55,317 bases of DNA from Cellvibrionales bacterium UBA4435 (lineage in GTDB: Bacteria; Pseudomonadota; Gammaproteobacteria; Pseudomonadales; Porticoccaceae), in assembly GCA_002390525.1 (NCBI GenBank), contig DGPR01000049.1:128285-183601 (forward strand), written 5' to 3'. A program made the translations under genes and the position numbers. Positions 34,369 through 44,048 of this stretch are shown here, one piece after another; positions within the stretch are counted from its first letter, which is position 1, and each line of letters starts with the position of its first letter. Under the pieces are notes generated by a model, which was not told where the DNA came from, made no database searches, and saw only the letters and a list, made by a program, of their open reading frames with translations.

Positions 34369-35697
34369 ATGGCGTCAAGTAAAAAAAATAAAATAGCTGA
34401 ATATGTAAAGTTTTTGAGGAATACATCTCCCTATATTAATAGCCACAGAGATAAAACTTTTTTGCTGGCCTTAAGTGGAGAGGCGATGTGTCACGAAAAT
34501 TTTAGTAACATAATTCTTGATATTGCTCTTTTACAAAGTATGGGTATCAAACTTGTACTTGTACATGGGATTAAATATCAACCAAATAACCAAAATAAAT
34601 TTTTAGATATTTATAAAACTGCAGATATATACACTTCTGTAACTGATCGCTCCTCGATGTCATTGATAAAAGATGCAGTAGGTAGTACTAAAATTAATAT
34701 AGAAGCTATGCTCTCCAGTGGAGTTGCAAGTTCTCCAATGTATAACTCAAAGATAAAAGTTGTTAGCGGAAATTTTATTGCAGCTAAGCCAGCTGGTATA
34801 AGAGAAGGCATTGACCTCCAATATACAGGCGAAATACGCCGAATAGACGCGCTGAATATACATAAACAACTTGAGGATAGTGCGATTGTATTGTTATCAC
34901 CAATTGGTTATTCGCCTTCAGGAGAGGTTTTTAGTCTAGATTATAGAGATCTCGCTGTTCAAGCTGCTATTAATTTAAAAGCGGAAAAATTAATTATATT
35001 CAGCCAAAATGAGGGTATCCAAGATGAAAATGGAAAGCTACTCAGAACTTTATCGATCAGCGAAGCTCAAAAATACCTCGATAACCTAGGCAGTGACTGT
35101 GAGCAAAAGCAAGCTCTTAAATCTTGCTTCGAGGCATGTAAGAATAATGTAAGTCGAAGCCATATTGTGAGCTACAAAGTAAATGGAGCTCTCTTACAAG
35201 AGCTTTTCACAAGAGATGGGAATGGTACGCTGATTTTAAAGAATAGCATTGGATTAATTCGTCAAGCTGCTATTGACGATATTGGTGATCTTTTGAAGCT
35301 TATTGAGCCTCAAGAAAAAAATGGAGCCCTAGTAAAACGATCTCGTGAACTACTGGAGTTAGAAATTACAAGGTTCACTGTTTTAGAGAACACAGAGGGT
35401 TCTATTATTAGTTGTTGTGCCCTATATCCTCTAGATGATCGATGTTCAGCAGAAATAGCATGTATAGTTACGCATCCAGAGCTGATGAATCAAGGTCATG
35501 CAGGACAACTCCTTGAAATTATTGAAAAAAAAGCTTCTGAAATGAAAATTAGCAAACTATTTGCCCTGACTATTCAAGCTAGCCACTGGTTTTTAGAGCA
35601 TGGTTTTAAGGAATCTTCAATAGAAGAGCTTCCTGCAGAGCGTCAGTCCCTGTATAATTTTCAAAGAAATTCTAAGATTTTCTGTAAAAAGATCTGA
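34369..35697 (+). CDS. argA: N-acetylglutamate synthase
   Basis: Catalyses the first step of arginine synthesis, acetyl-CoA plus glutamate to N-acetylglutamate. The 442-residue length equals the classical ArgA. The N-terminal amino-acid-kinase-like domain (about 1-280) has the family start FLRNTSPYINSHRDKTFLL, GIKLVLVHGIKYQPN and GEIRRIDALNI; it normally carries arginine feedback control. The C-terminal GNAT acetyltransferase domain (about 290-442) has RQAAIDDIGDLLKLI, RSRELLELEI, CCALYPLDDRCSAEIACI and HPELMNQGHAGQLLEII. It stands alone on the plus strand between two minus-strand units. Confidence 0.93.
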   Translation: MASSKKNKIAEYVKFLRNTSPYINSHRDKTFLLALSGEAMCHENFSNIILDIALLQSMGIKLVLVHGIKYQPNNQNKFLDIYKTADIYTSVTDRSSMSLIKDAVGSTKINIEAMLSSGVASSPMYNSKIKVVSGNFIAAKPAGIREGIDLQYTGEIRRIDALNIHKQLEDSAIVLLSPIGYSPSGEVFSLDYRDLAVQAAINLKAEKLIIFSQNEGIQDENGKLLRTLSISEAQKYLDNLGSDCEQKQALKSCFEACKNNVSRSHIVSYKVNGALLQELFTRDGNGTLILKNSIGLIRQAAIDDIGDLLKLIEPQEKNGALVKRSRELLELEITRFTVLENTEGSIISCCALYPLDDRCSAEIACIVTHPELMNQGHAGQLLEIIEKKASEMKISKLFALTIQASHWFLEHGFKESSIEELPAERQSLYNFQRNSKIFCKKI

Positions 35698-35828
35698 AAC
35701 TACTAATCTCTCAGATCGCACTTACATTACTATTATTAGATTCACAAGATACTTTTAGTATTAAGTCCCTTATATTGTAGACAATCAAGTCAAAAGAACC
35801 TTAAACTAAACTCACTTAAGCATGGCCG

Positions 35829-36329
35829 TTATATTCTCTCTAGTACCTGAAAGAAATAAGGTATATCTGTTTTTTCTTGAGAATTTTTGCGCCCAACTTC
35901 TTTCCAGTTTTTTTCATCAAACATAGGGAAGAAAGTGTCCCCCTCAAAAGAGTCTTCTATTCTGGTGATATACAAACGATCTGCGTACTCTATTGTACTA
36001 TTGTATATTTCAGATCCACCTATAATCATTATTTCGGGTTTAAAACCTCGAGTCGATATCGCTAGATCCTTTGCTTGATCTAGCGATGAAGCAACCTTAA
36101 CTTCATTAAAGCACCAATTAGTATTGCGCGTAATAACGATATTCAGTCTTCCTGGTAATGGTTTGCCAATAGACTCGAAAGTTTTTCTTCCCATTACAAT
36201 TGGTTTATTCATAGTAACGGCTTTAAAATATTTTAAATCTTCTGTTAGCCGCCAAGGAAGCTGGTTATTAATTCCTATCACTCTATTTTTTGCCATAGCG
36301 ACAATAATTGAGAGGTTAATTTTTATCAT
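35829..36329 (-). CDS. folA: Dihydrofolate reductase
   Basis: Reduces dihydrofolate to tetrahydrofolate with NADPH (166 residues). Motifs: LSIIVAMAKNRVIGINNQLPW, with LPW and the acidic LTEDLKYFK helix, VMGRKTFESIGKPLPGR, and IIGGSEIYN near the C-terminus. The ATG overlaps the thyA stop by one base (TAATG), so the two enzymes of the thymidylate cycle are translationally coupled. Confidence 0.96.
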   Translation of the reverse strand: MIKINLSIIVAMAKNRVIGINNQLPWRLTEDLKYFKAVTMNKPIVMGRKTFESIGKPLPGRLNIVITRNTNWCFNEVKVASSLDQAKDLAISTRGFKPEIMIIGGSEIYNSTIEYADRLYITRIEDSFEGDTFFPMFDEKNWKEVGRKNSQEKTDIPYFFQVLERI

Positions 36330-37234
36330 TATACTGCTACTCTTGCTGATATCGCCGGCTGTGGGTCATAATTATTGAGCTGAAAATCTATATACTGGAA
36401 ATCAAAAATATTGGTGACTAACGGGTTAATTTGCATATTAGGTAAAGCATGGGGTCTTCGACTAAGCTGTTCTTCTACCTGTTCTAAATGGTTCACATAT
36501 AGGTGGGCATCTCCAAAAGTATGCACAAAATCCCCTAACTTTAAACCTGTAGCTTGTGCAATCATCATCGTTAACAATGCATAAGATGCTATGTTAAACG
36601 GTACGCCTAAAAAAACATCAGCACTTCTTTGATATAGTTGGCAAGAAAGCTTTCCTTCTGCTACATAAAATTGAAATAAAGTATGGCAAGGTGGTAATCC
36701 AGATTTTTCCATAACGGGAATATCTCTTGGATTCCAAGCTGAAACAATCAATCTTCTGGAATCAGGGGACTTGTTAATATCATTGATTAGCCCATTTAGT
36801 TGATCAATTCCTTGAAAATTTCTCCACTGTTGCCCATAAACAGGTCCTAAATCACCATATTGATCAGAAAACTTCTTATCCTCCTTTATTCTCTCTATAA
36901 ATTCTTTCATTTTATCCCGCCAAGCTTGCGAGTACATGCTATATTCTTTATCTTGTTTCGTTTCTTTTAACCAGTTCTGAAATGGCCAGTCATTCCAAAT
37001 ATTCACACCATTTTTTACTAGAAATTTTATATTAGTATCACCCTGAATAAACCAAAGCAACTCGAATATAATCGATTTTAAATGAACTTTCTTAGTGGTC
37101 ACGAGAGGAAATCCTTCGCTAAGATCGAAGCGCATTTGATAGCCAAAAACACTGATTGTACCAGTTCCGGTTCGATCTTCTTTTCGAATGCCGTTATTTT
37201 TTACGTGCCGCATTAAATCTAGATATTGTTTCAT
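36329..37234 (-). CDS. thyA: Thymidylate synthase
   Basis: Converts dUMP to dTMP with methylene-tetrahydrofolate (301 residues, longer than the 264-residue E. coli enzyme because of an insertion around residues 85-120). Key motifs: [18 protein letters not shown], the catalytic cysteine in [26 protein letters not shown] and [19 protein letters not shown] start at the ATG at 37234 ([11 protein letters not shown]), as in the family; a TTG eight codons earlier is possible. It follows lgt with one base between stop and start, and folA overlaps its end. Confidence 0.95.
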   Translation of the reverse strand: MKQYLDLMRHVKNNGIRKEDRTGTGTISVFGYQMRFDLSEGFPLVTTKKVHLKSIIFELLWFIQGDTNIKFLVKNGVNIWNDWPFQNWLKETKQDKEYSMYSQAWRDKMKEFIERIKEDKKFSDQYGDLGPVYGQQWRNFQGIDQLNGLINDINKSPDSRRLIVSAWNPRDIPVMEKSGLPPCHTLFQFYVAEGKLSCQLYQRSADVFLGVPFNIASYALLTMMIAQATGLKLGDFVHTFGDAHLYVNHLEQVEEQLSRRPHALPNMQINPLVTNIFDFQYIDFQLNNYDPQPAISARVAV

Positions 37235-37235
37235 A

Positions 37236-38057
37236 TCAGTTTTTGCTTCCTTTCTCAATAGACTTGTTAACTTGGTTCATAATAGAATAACTCCATAAAA
37301 TAATTATGATACCAATAATTATCATTGGTAGGCTAAGCAGCTGTCCTCTTGTCATCCACCCAAAGAAATCGAAACCAATAGTAACATCAGGTGCTCGGTA
37401 TAATTCAACAAAAAACCTAAAGCTACCATATAGTGTTAAAAATAAACCTCCAATAAAACCAGTTGATCGTGGTTTTCTTGAGATAGTAATAAGGATAATA
37501 TAGAGCAATAGTCCTTCTAGAAAAAACTCATAAAGCTGTGATGGATGTCTAGTCAATTTTTGGGGGTCATTTGGAAAAATCATCCCCATCCATGAGCTGG
37601 TTGGTCTACCCCATAGCTCTTGACCCATAAAGTTACCTAATCGGCCTAGACCAAGACCAATTGGGACAAGAGGAGCTACAAAGTCAGCTAAAGCTAAAAA
37701 TGGCTTATTTATTTTTCTACTAAAGATCCAAATGACAAATAAAACCCCCAATAGGCCGCCATGGAAGGACATTCCCCCTTCCCATATACGAAACAACCAA
37801 AGTGGATCTGCAAGCCATTCCTCAAAATTATAGAAAAGTACATAACCAAATCTACCGCCCAAGATTATACCAAAAGCACTGTAAATGATTAAGTCTTCGA
37901 CTTGATTCTGGCAAACGGGAGATTTTGATGATTTGGAACGAGCGAGTGCTATTCTCCAAGCAAAGAAAAAACCAAGCAAATACATTAAACCGTACCAATG
38001 TACTTTTAGCGGCCCGAAAGAGAATATGACAGGATTAATTTCTGGGTAAATTAGCAT
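37236..38057 (-). CDS. lgt: Prolipoprotein diacylglyceryl transferase
   Basis: Inner-membrane enzyme that transfers diacylglyceryl from phosphatidylglycerol to the lipobox cysteine, the first step of lipoprotein maturation. The frame is open to an ATG at 38150, but the family starts at the ATG at 38057 ([20 protein letters not shown]), giving 273 residues. Signature elements: [45 protein letters not shown] and [12 protein letters not shown]. About seven membrane segments. No clear ribosome site precedes the preferred ATG, so the longer form cannot be excluded. Confidence 0.94.
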   Translation of the reverse strand: MLIYPEINPVIFSFGPLKVHWYGLMYLLGFFFAWRIALARSKSSKSPVCQNQVEDLIIYSAFGIILGGRFGYVLFYNFEEWLADPLWLFRIWEGGMSFHGGLLGVLFVIWIFSRKINKPFLALADFVAPLVPIGLGLGRLGNFMGQELWGRPTSSWMGMIFPNDPQKLTRHPSQLYEFFLEGLLLYIILITISRKPRSTGFIGGLFLTLYGSFRFFVELYRAPDVTIGFDFFGWMTRGQLLSLPMIIIGIIIILWSYSIMNQVNKSIEKGSKN

Positions 38058-38172
38058 AGAACAACTGTAGCTGAAAATTACTATAATGATAATACTACTA
38101 ATGAGAATATCGTTAAAATTATAAAGGCTTCCATCATTAACAAATCCCAAAAGCTAGGCAACTAACAAAAAA

Positions 38173-40461
38173 TTAGTGTGGGACTTTACGGCTAACAAGG
38201 CCTGATATTAAATTTTTTCGCAGTGCATTCTCCATGTGATTTCTGACAGAGTGCCCATCTGACATTGAAATAACGTCATTTAAAAGGCCTTTTGCGTCAG
38301 TTAAACTGATTTGACGCAATATCGCCTTAACTCTTAATAAACTAGTGGCGCTCATAGAAAGAACAGGGAAACCAATAGCCATTAATAATACTGCACCAAT
38401 CGGGTCTCCAGCCATTTCACCGCACACACTTATAGGGGTATGCTCCTCTTTCGCGCCGTCCACAACTATTCTCAAAGCTCTCAGAACACTAGGATGATAG
38501 ACATCGTAAAGGCTTGCAACTCTTGGATTATTTCGATCAACAGCTAACAGATACTGTGTTAAATCGTTAGTGCCTACAGAGAGAAAATCAACTTTTCTAG
38601 CAAATTCTTTTATTTGATAAACAGCAGCTGGAACTTCTATCATCGCACCCATCCATGGCTTTTGTAAACTATATCCTTCTTCTCTGGTGAGCTCGTCATA
38701 AACTTGATCGATCAGTTTTAACGATCCGTCCAGCTCAGCTAAACTCGATATCATAGGTAGCAATAAACTTAGATTATTTAGTCCTTCGCTTGCTTTCAGC
38801 ATTGCTCTAAGTTGAATCAAAAAAATCTCTGGGTGATCTAGGCATACCCTGATGCCCCTCCAACCAAGAAATGGATTGTCCTCCTCGATTGGGAAGTAAG
38901 GTAAGTTTTTGTCTCCACCAATATCTAAAGTTCTCATAGTTACTGGTCTGGGGGAAAATGTTTTTAGCTGTTCTCGATAAAATTTCCGTTGCTCTTCCTC
39001 AGACGGAAAACGATCCAGCATTAAAAATGGTATTTCACTTCGATAGAGTCCTACTCCCTCTGCTCCTCTATCAAGTGAAAGCATAGAGTCTATTCGTAGC
39101 CCAGTATTCACCCAAAGAGAAACTTTATGTCCATCAGTTGTTTCACAGGGTTCATCGGTTAGTCTTTCAAAATTTTCAGCTAATAGCTTTTCTTCTAAGA
39201 CCTGTTCTTGATAAGTTTTTCTTAATTCAGACCCAGGGCTGATGATAATGTTTCCACTATGTCCATCTACTATGGCCTCTTTCCCATCTAGATTACTCCA
39301 AGGTAAATCAACTGCGCCCATAACTGTGGGTATTCCTATAGCACGACCCAGTATTGCAAGATGGGAATTTCGGGAACCCTTAACAGATGTAATAGCAATA
39401 ATTTTTTCAATCGGCACACTTGCGAAAGATGCAGCTGATAGATCTTCGCCTACTAGAACAATGTTGTCTGGAAATTTTTTACGGCTTGGCTCTGCAGTTT
39501 GAAGATAAGAAAGAACTCGACGGCCCAAATCCTCAAGATCAGAAGCTCTCTCACGTAAGTATGAATCTGTCATACTCTCGAACATGTTGATGTGATTTAA
39601 AACTACTTGAGCCCAAGCACTTTGGGCGCTTAATCCATGCTCGTTAATTAGTACTATGACTTCGCCACCCAGTGCCTGGTCATCTAGCATACAAACATAG
39701 GCATCGAATAGCGCCCGTTCTTGGTCACTTAAGATCCCAACCATACTTTTATCCAAAGCACGCATGTCACTTTTAACTAAACTCATAGCTTTCCGAAATT
39801 GAGTAAGCTCATTATCGATAGACTTGGCTTTCCTCATGGGTACAGCTTTTAAAGAGGTATTGGGGTTCATGACTAAAACATTGCCAATAGCAATACCTGG
39901 TGCACTGGCCACACCAGAATAAATTCTTTCATTAATAGACTTATCTTGTGGATAAAGGGCGAGATTTAGCTCACCGACCACGTCTGCGTGAGCAATCACA
40001 CCAGACAATTGAGCAGCAACTGTGACGAGAAACGACTCCTCACTTTCATCATATCGGCGAGGAGTCTCATCTTGCACAACCAGAACACCAAGAACCTTTC
40101 TTTGATGTATGATTGGAGATCCTAAAAAAGAGTGGAACAACTGTTCGTTTGTATTTGGATGAAATGAAAACTTGGGGTGAGCAGAGGCCTCTTCAAGATT
40201 AATCGGCTCAGCACGTGAAGCTACTAACCCAACTAGTCCCTCTTCTGAAGATAAACTAACTTTACCTATAGCTTCTTCGTTAAGTCCGTCTGTTGCCATC
40301 AGTACGTAACTATCATTTTTTAGATCATGAAGATAAATAGAGCAGACAGAGGTATCCATAGACCTCTTAACTTGATTAACTATTACAGTGAGGACTTCAC
40401 TAAAATCTTTAGCTGCATTGGCTTCTTGGACGATTCTCCTTAATGACTCAAGCATAGACAT
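38173..40461 (-). CDS. ptsP: Phosphoenolpyruvate-protein phosphotransferase of the nitrogen PTS
   Basis: Enzyme I-Ntr (762 residues): takes phosphate from PEP and passes it to NPr in the nitrogen-related phosphotransferase system. Domains in order: GAF sensor (about 1-165; VCSIYLHDLKNDSYVLMATD), PEP-utiliser N-terminal helical domain, the phosphohistidine domain (GSRNSHLAILGRAIGIPTVM), and the PEP-binding barrel (GVGLYRSEIPFL, FLGWRGIRVCLD, GAMIEVPAA, LSVGTNDLTQYLLAVDRNN, CGEMAGDP). It starts one base after the rppH stop. The rppH-ptsP pair is conserved in gammaproteobacteria. Confidence 0.95.
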   Translation of the reverse strand: MSMLESLRRIVQEANAAKDFSEVLTVIVNQVKRSMDTSVCSIYLHDLKNDSYVLMATDGLNEEAIGKVSLSSEEGLVGLVASRAEPINLEEASAHPKFSFHPNTNEQLFHSFLGSPIIHQRKVLGVLVVQDETPRRYDESEESFLVTVAAQLSGVIAHADVVGELNLALYPQDKSINERIYSGVASAPGIAIGNVLVMNPNTSLKAVPMRKAKSIDNELTQFRKAMSLVKSDMRALDKSMVGILSDQERALFDAYVCMLDDQALGGEVIVLINEHGLSAQSAWAQVVLNHINMFESMTDSYLRERASDLEDLGRRVLSYLQTAEPSRKKFPDNIVLVGEDLSAASFASVPIEKIIAITSVKGSRNSHLAILGRAIGIPTVMGAVDLPWSNLDGKEAIVDGHSGNIIISPGSELRKTYQEQVLEEKLLAENFERLTDEPCETTDGHKVSLWVNTGLRIDSMLSLDRGAEGVGLYRSEIPFLMLDRFPSEEEQRKFYREQLKTFSPRPVTMRTLDIGGDKNLPYFPIEEDNPFLGWRGIRVCLDHPEIFLIQLRAMLKASEGLNNLSLLLPMISSLAELDGSLKLIDQVYDELTREEGYSLQKPWMGAMIEVPAAVYQIKEFARKVDFLSVGTNDLTQYLLAVDRNNPRVASLYDVYHPSVLRALRIVVDGAKEEHTPISVCGEMAGDPIGAVLLMAIGFPVLSMSATSLLRVKAILRQISLTDAKGLLNDVISMSDGHSVRNHMENALRKNLISGLVSRKVPH

Positions 40462-40462
40462 T

Positions 40463-40975
40463 TTATTTAAACCCTCTTGAATATAATTCTGCTTTTTGTT
40501 CAATGCTGGACTGAAGCGAAGAAAATTCTTTTAAAGCTTTGTAGTAAACATTTCTCTTGAACTCTATTACCTGATTTGCAGGATACCAATAACTGACCCA
40601 TGCCCAATCATCAAATTCGGGGTGATGACTACGATCAAAAGATATTTTCTTTTCATCAACCAAAAGCTTTAAATAGAACCATTTTTGTTTTTGTCCTACA
40701 AATAGCGAGCTTGAGTTTTTTCGTTGCATATTTTTAGGTAAACGATAGTGCAACCAACCTTTGGTGCAACCCAAAATATCTACATCACTAGCTTCAAGCC
40801 CCACCTCTTCATACAGCTCACGGTGCAGTGCAGTCTCGATAGACTCCCCTTCGTCAATACCACCTTGTGGAAACTGCCAAGAATTTTGTTTAATACGCTT
40901 AGTCCAAAGTAACTTGCCTACACCGTCGGAAATTATGATTCCAACATTTGACCTAAAACCATCTTTATCAACCAC
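40463..40975 (-). CDS. rppH: RNA pyrophosphohydrolase
   Basis: Removes pyrophosphate from 5' triphosphorylated mRNA and so triggers RNase E decay. The Nudix box GGIDEGESIETALHREL and YEEVG follows it, preceded by SWQFPQGG. The frame opens at 41047, but I prefer the GTG at 40975, which gives MVDKDGFRSNVGIII, the normal family start, and has GAGAG eight bases upstream; the product is then 170 residues, the usual size. HPEFDDWAWVSYWYP near the C-terminus is typical of RppH. Confidence 0.94.
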   Translation of the reverse strand: MVDKDGFRSNVGIIISDGVGKLLWTKRIKQNSWQFPQGGIDEGESIETALHRELYEEVGLEASDVDILGCTKGWLHYRLPKNMQRKNSSSLFVGQKQKWFYLKLLVDEKKISFDRSHHPEFDDWAWVSYWYPANQVIEFKRNVYYKALKEFSSLQSSIEQKAELYSRGFK

Positions 40976-41073
40976 AATATAATCTCTCGTTATAAAATTT
41001 ATCAAGGCATCTAGCCTCATAAATAATAAATATGCTAGATAATTCAATTACCTACTTTAACATGCAAATTACA

Positions 41074-41146
41074 TTAAGTATCCTATTGAGGACAAGTCAA
41101 TCTAACGTTAAGCTACACTTCATTAATATATAAATTGGATACTTAA
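41074..41146 (+). repeat. 10-bp inverted repeat ending over the HAD gene ribosome site
   Basis: TTAAGTATCC (41074-41083) and GGATACTTAA (41137-41146) are perfect complements 53 bases apart. The second arm contains the GGAT that would serve as ribosome site and ends one base before the ATG of the next gene. If both arms are in the messenger they could hide the start. Part of this could be chance in AT-rich DNA. Confidence 0.45.
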
Positions 41147-41147
41147 A

Positions 41148-41804
41148 ATGCCTTTGGCCATGTTTGACTTAGACAATACTCTCATTGGTGGAGACAGTGA
41201 CTATAGCTGGGGAGAATTTTTAGTGATTAAGAAAATTGTCGATCCTATTTATTTTAGAAGGAAAAACAACCAATTTTATAGAGACTATCAAAATGGAAAG
41301 CTAGATATTTATAACTACCTAGAATTCTCATTGGCACCATTTACAAAATTATCTCGACCTGAGCTCAATGACTTGCATCAAGAATTCATGGAAAATATCA
41401 TTCAGCAAATGTGGTTACCTAAGGCAGAGAAACTTATAGAAAGCCATAAATCCAAAAAAGACGTACTTATGGTTATCACATCTACAAATTACTTTGTAGT
41501 GGAGCCTATATGCAAAAAACTCGGTATCAAGAATATTATTGCTACCGAGCTTGAGGAATACAATAACAGATATACTGGTAAGGTGTCAGGAATACCAAGT
41601 TTCGGTAAAGGCAAAGTTTCAAGGCTAATCAATTGGTTAAAAACCTCAAATGCTAGCTTAAAAGGGAGTACTTTTTACAGTGACTCCATTAATGATCTTC
41701 CCCTTCTTCAGCTAGTTGAAAATCCTGTGGCTGTAGACCCTTGTCCAAGACTCAAAGAAAAAGCTATTGATCTTGACTGGAAAATAATCAGTTTACGAAA
41801 TTAA
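41148..41804 (+). CDS. HAD-IB family hydrolase (SerB-like phosphatase)
   Basis: A 218-residue HAD phosphatase of subfamily IB. Motif I is MFDLDNTLIGGDSD, with the nucleophilic and acid-base aspartates. Motif II is VLMVITSTN, motif III the lysine in FGKGKVSRL, and motif IV FYSDSINDLPLL. The helical cap carries YFRRKNNQFYRDYQNGKLDI. The same gene stands beside rppH in Pseudomonas. Phosphoserine or another small phosphomonoester is a possible substrate, not shown. Divergent from rppH. Confidence 0.86.
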   Translation: MPLAMFDLDNTLIGGDSDYSWGEFLVIKKIVDPIYFRRKNNQFYRDYQNGKLDIYNYLEFSLAPFTKLSRPELNDLHQEFMENIIQQMWLPKAEKLIESHKSKKDVLMVITSTNYFVVEPICKKLGIKNIIATELEEYNNRYTGKVSGIPSFGKGKVSRLINWLKTSNASLKGSTFYSDSINDLPLLQLVENPVAVDPCPRLKEKAIDLDWKIISLRN

Positions 41805-41892
41805 TCTTTACAGAATTATAGTTAGCATGAACTCCTTAACTAAAGTTTGATTTATTAGACCTAAAAATTATTTATGATGGAAAATAAGCAAT

Positions 41893-42936
41893 ATGTATCT
41901 AGATCTGATCGAAAAAAAGACTAAGGATGTATCTGAATCTTGGTTATATATTATCGATGAAAATATTAAAGAATCCGATATAGAGTTATTGATCTCTCAA
42001 AAAATAGTAATTTTAACTAACCGTTTTGATATATATGAAAGATTGCAAGCTAGTGATCTTGAAGTTTTTTTTAATGATTTTGATTTATCAGTTTTTGATG
42101 ATAGAAATTTTTCTCAAATTTTTTATAGAGTTTCTAAAGAAAAGGCTGTCGCTCACCATATTATAGACAATGTTGAGCGATTGCTTTGTGATAAAGGGAA
42201 GCTTATTTTATGTGGAAAAAAAAATGATGGCATTAAGTCTTATGCTGAAAAAGCAGCCAAATCTTTTGGGTCTCTGATTCAAATAAAAAAAAATGGTTCC
42301 ATTTATTTAGGTACTGCTACCCGATCAATCCAAGAAAAAAAAGGGGCATCAAAAATTGAAGCCCATGATAAAAACTATACAAAACTGAGAGCATGTATTC
42401 CATATCTTGATCATTATTTAGTAAGCAAGCCTGGGATTTTTGGGTGGGAGAAAATAGATAATGGCAGCAAACTTCTAGGTAACTTTATTGCGGATTTTTT
42501 AACTCTCTTTGATGAGCCACCACAAAATATTTTAGACCTTGGTTGTGGGTACGGATATTTGTCTGCTCTGCTTAACAATCACACAAAGGCTAAAATCATT
42601 GCAACCGATAATAATGCTGCTGCAATATTGGCTTGTGCAGAGAATTTTTCAAAACTCAATATTAATGGCGAGGTTATAGCAGGCGATTGCGCTCAAAATA
42701 TAAAAAAATTATTTGATGCGGTAATATGTAATCCACCTTTTCATAAAGGTTTTGTTACTGATGGGCAGCTAACTAAAAAATTTGCTCACAGTAGTTACCT
42801 CCGTTTGAGAAAAGGGGGCATGGCTTTATTTGTTGTTAACTGCTTTATACCACTTGAAAAATATACTAGTAAATTTCTGTATACAAAAACCGTAGCTAAA
42901 AACAAAAGCTATAAATTAATACTCTTAGTGAAATGA
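41893..42936 (+). CDS. rsmC: 16S rRNA m2G1207 methyltransferase, RsmC-type
   Basis: A 347-residue SAM-dependent methyltransferase with the RsmC layout. The N-terminal half (about 1-155) is a degenerate methyltransferase domain (ILTNRFDIYERL, GKLILCGKKNDGIKS). The active C-terminal half has the SAM motif ILDLGCGYGYLSALL and the catalytic NPPFHKG. The alternative RlmG (23S rRNA) has the same architecture, so the target is likely but not certain. Base composition is notably A-rich with many lysines, like its neighbours. Confidence 0.82.
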   Translation: MYLDLIEKKTKDVSESWLYIIDENIKESDIELLISQKIVILTNRFDIYERLQASDLEVFFNDFDLSVFDDRNFSQIFYRVSKEKAVAHHIIDNVERLLCDKGKLILCGKKNDGIKSYAEKAAKSFGSLIQIKKNGSIYLGTATRSIQEKKGASKIEAHDKNYTKLRACIPYLDHYLVSKPGIFGWEKIDNGSKLLGNFIADFLTLFDEPPQNILDLGCGYGYLSALLNNHTKAKIIATDNNAAAILACAENFSKLNINGEVIAGDCAQNIKKLFDAVICNPPFHKGFVTDGQLTKKFAHSSYLRLRKGGMALFVVNCFIPLEKYTSKFLYTKTVAKNKSYKLILLVK

Positions 42937-42960
42937 TCGCGTCTTTCGTACATAATTCTA

Positions 42961-42997
42961 ATTATTATTCAATCATGTTCAAGCCTTGAATAATAAT
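42961..42997 (+). repeat. 12-bp perfect inverted repeat between rsmC and the PfkB kinase gene
   Basis: ATTATTATTCAA (42961-42972) and TTGAATAATAAT (42986-42997) pair perfectly around a 13-base spacer. The stem has one G-C pair and no T-tract follows, so it is a poor terminator. It is 42 bases before the next start codon, where an operator could lie. The binding factor is unknown. Confidence 0.5.
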
Positions 42998-43038
42998 GTT
43001 TAGAAATCATGGAATAATTTAGTTAACTAACAAAAAAT

Positions 43039-44043
43039 ATGTCTAAATATAATGTTTATGGTATCGGCGCAGCACTTCTTGATACGGAAATACAAGTATC
43101 AGACAAAGATCTAAATAATTTGAAAATAGATAAGGGATTGATGTGCCTAGCTGATACAGATCGCCAAAATGAGCTCACTTGTTATTTGCAAAAAAAAATA
43201 GCAGGCTCATATCGTGCTAGTGGTGGCTCAGCTGCTAATACTATAATTGCTATTAGTGAATTCGGTGGAGAAGTTTTCTATTCCTGCAGAGTGGCGAATG
43301 ACGATAATGGCATTTTTTACTTAAATGATTTAAAGAGATCTGGTGTTGACTTTAATAATAATATTTCAACCATTGGTCTTACTGGTAAATGTTTGGTCTT
43401 AATCACTCCAGATGCTGAGCGGTCAATGAGTACAAATTTGGGTGTAAGTGCAAATTTCTCCCCTAAAGATCTTTGCCCAAAAGCAATTAGTAATTCTGAA
43501 TATATTTATATTGAAGGTTATCTTGTATCAACAGATAGCTGCCAAAAAGCAGCTATTAAAGCACGTCAAATAGCTGAAAAAGCAGGTGTGAAAGTTGCAG
43601 TTACGTTATCAGACCCTGCGATGGTTTCGTTTTTCAGGAATGGTCTTGAAGAGATAATCGGTAAAAGGGTCGATCTTTTATTTTGCAATGAAGCAGAAGC
43701 CTTAAGCTGGACAAACTGTTCTGACCTAAATGGCTCCCTGAAACTACTGAAGAAATCGGCAAACACTTATGTGGTGACTATGGGCGATAGGGGCGCAATA
43801 GTTTTTGACGGTAAAGATCAATTCGATATTAGCGTTTGTCCAACTAATGCAATAAATACAAATGGAGCTGGAGACATATTTGCAGGTTCCTTTTTATATG
43901 CTATTACTCATGGTTATAGCTACAAGACTGCAGGAAATTTCGCAGCCTTAGCAGCCTCGTATGTAGTAAGCCAGCAAGGTCCCAGATTGAACTCCAAACA
44001 ATATCAGCAAATCAAAGAAATTTTTTTCAGTAGCTGCTCTTAG
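43039..44043 (+). CDS. PfkB-family carbohydrate kinase (adenosine kinase-like)
   Basis: A 334-residue ribokinase-fold protein. The N-terminal glycine motif is GGSAANTIIAISEFGG, and the C-terminal anion-hole and catalytic Asp are in NTNGAGDIFAGSFLYAI. The start MSKYNVYGIGAALLDTEIQV matches proteins annotated as adenosine or inosine kinases in marine gammaproteobacteria. It would phosphorylate a nucleoside or sugar in salvage; the substrate is not fixed by sequence. A 12-bp inverted repeat lies upstream. It converges on the copper-chaperone gene, with five bases between. Confidence 0.85.
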   Translation: MSKYNVYGIGAALLDTEIQVSDKDLNNLKIDKGLMCLADTDRQNELTCYLQKKIAGSYRASGGSAANTIIAISEFGGEVFYSCRVANDDNGIFYLNDLKRSGVDFNNNISTIGLTGKCLVLITPDAERSMSTNLGVSANFSPKDLCPKAISNSEYIYIEGYLVSTDSCQKAAIKARQIAEKAGVKVAVTLSDPAMVSFFRNGLEEIIGKRVDLLFCNEAEALSWTNCSDLNGSLKLLKKSANTYVVTMGDRGAIVFDGKDQFDISVCPTNAINTNGAGDIFAGSFLYAITHGYSYKTAGNFAALAASYVVSQQGPRLNSKQYQQIKEIFFSSCS

Positions 44044-44048
44044 TAAAT

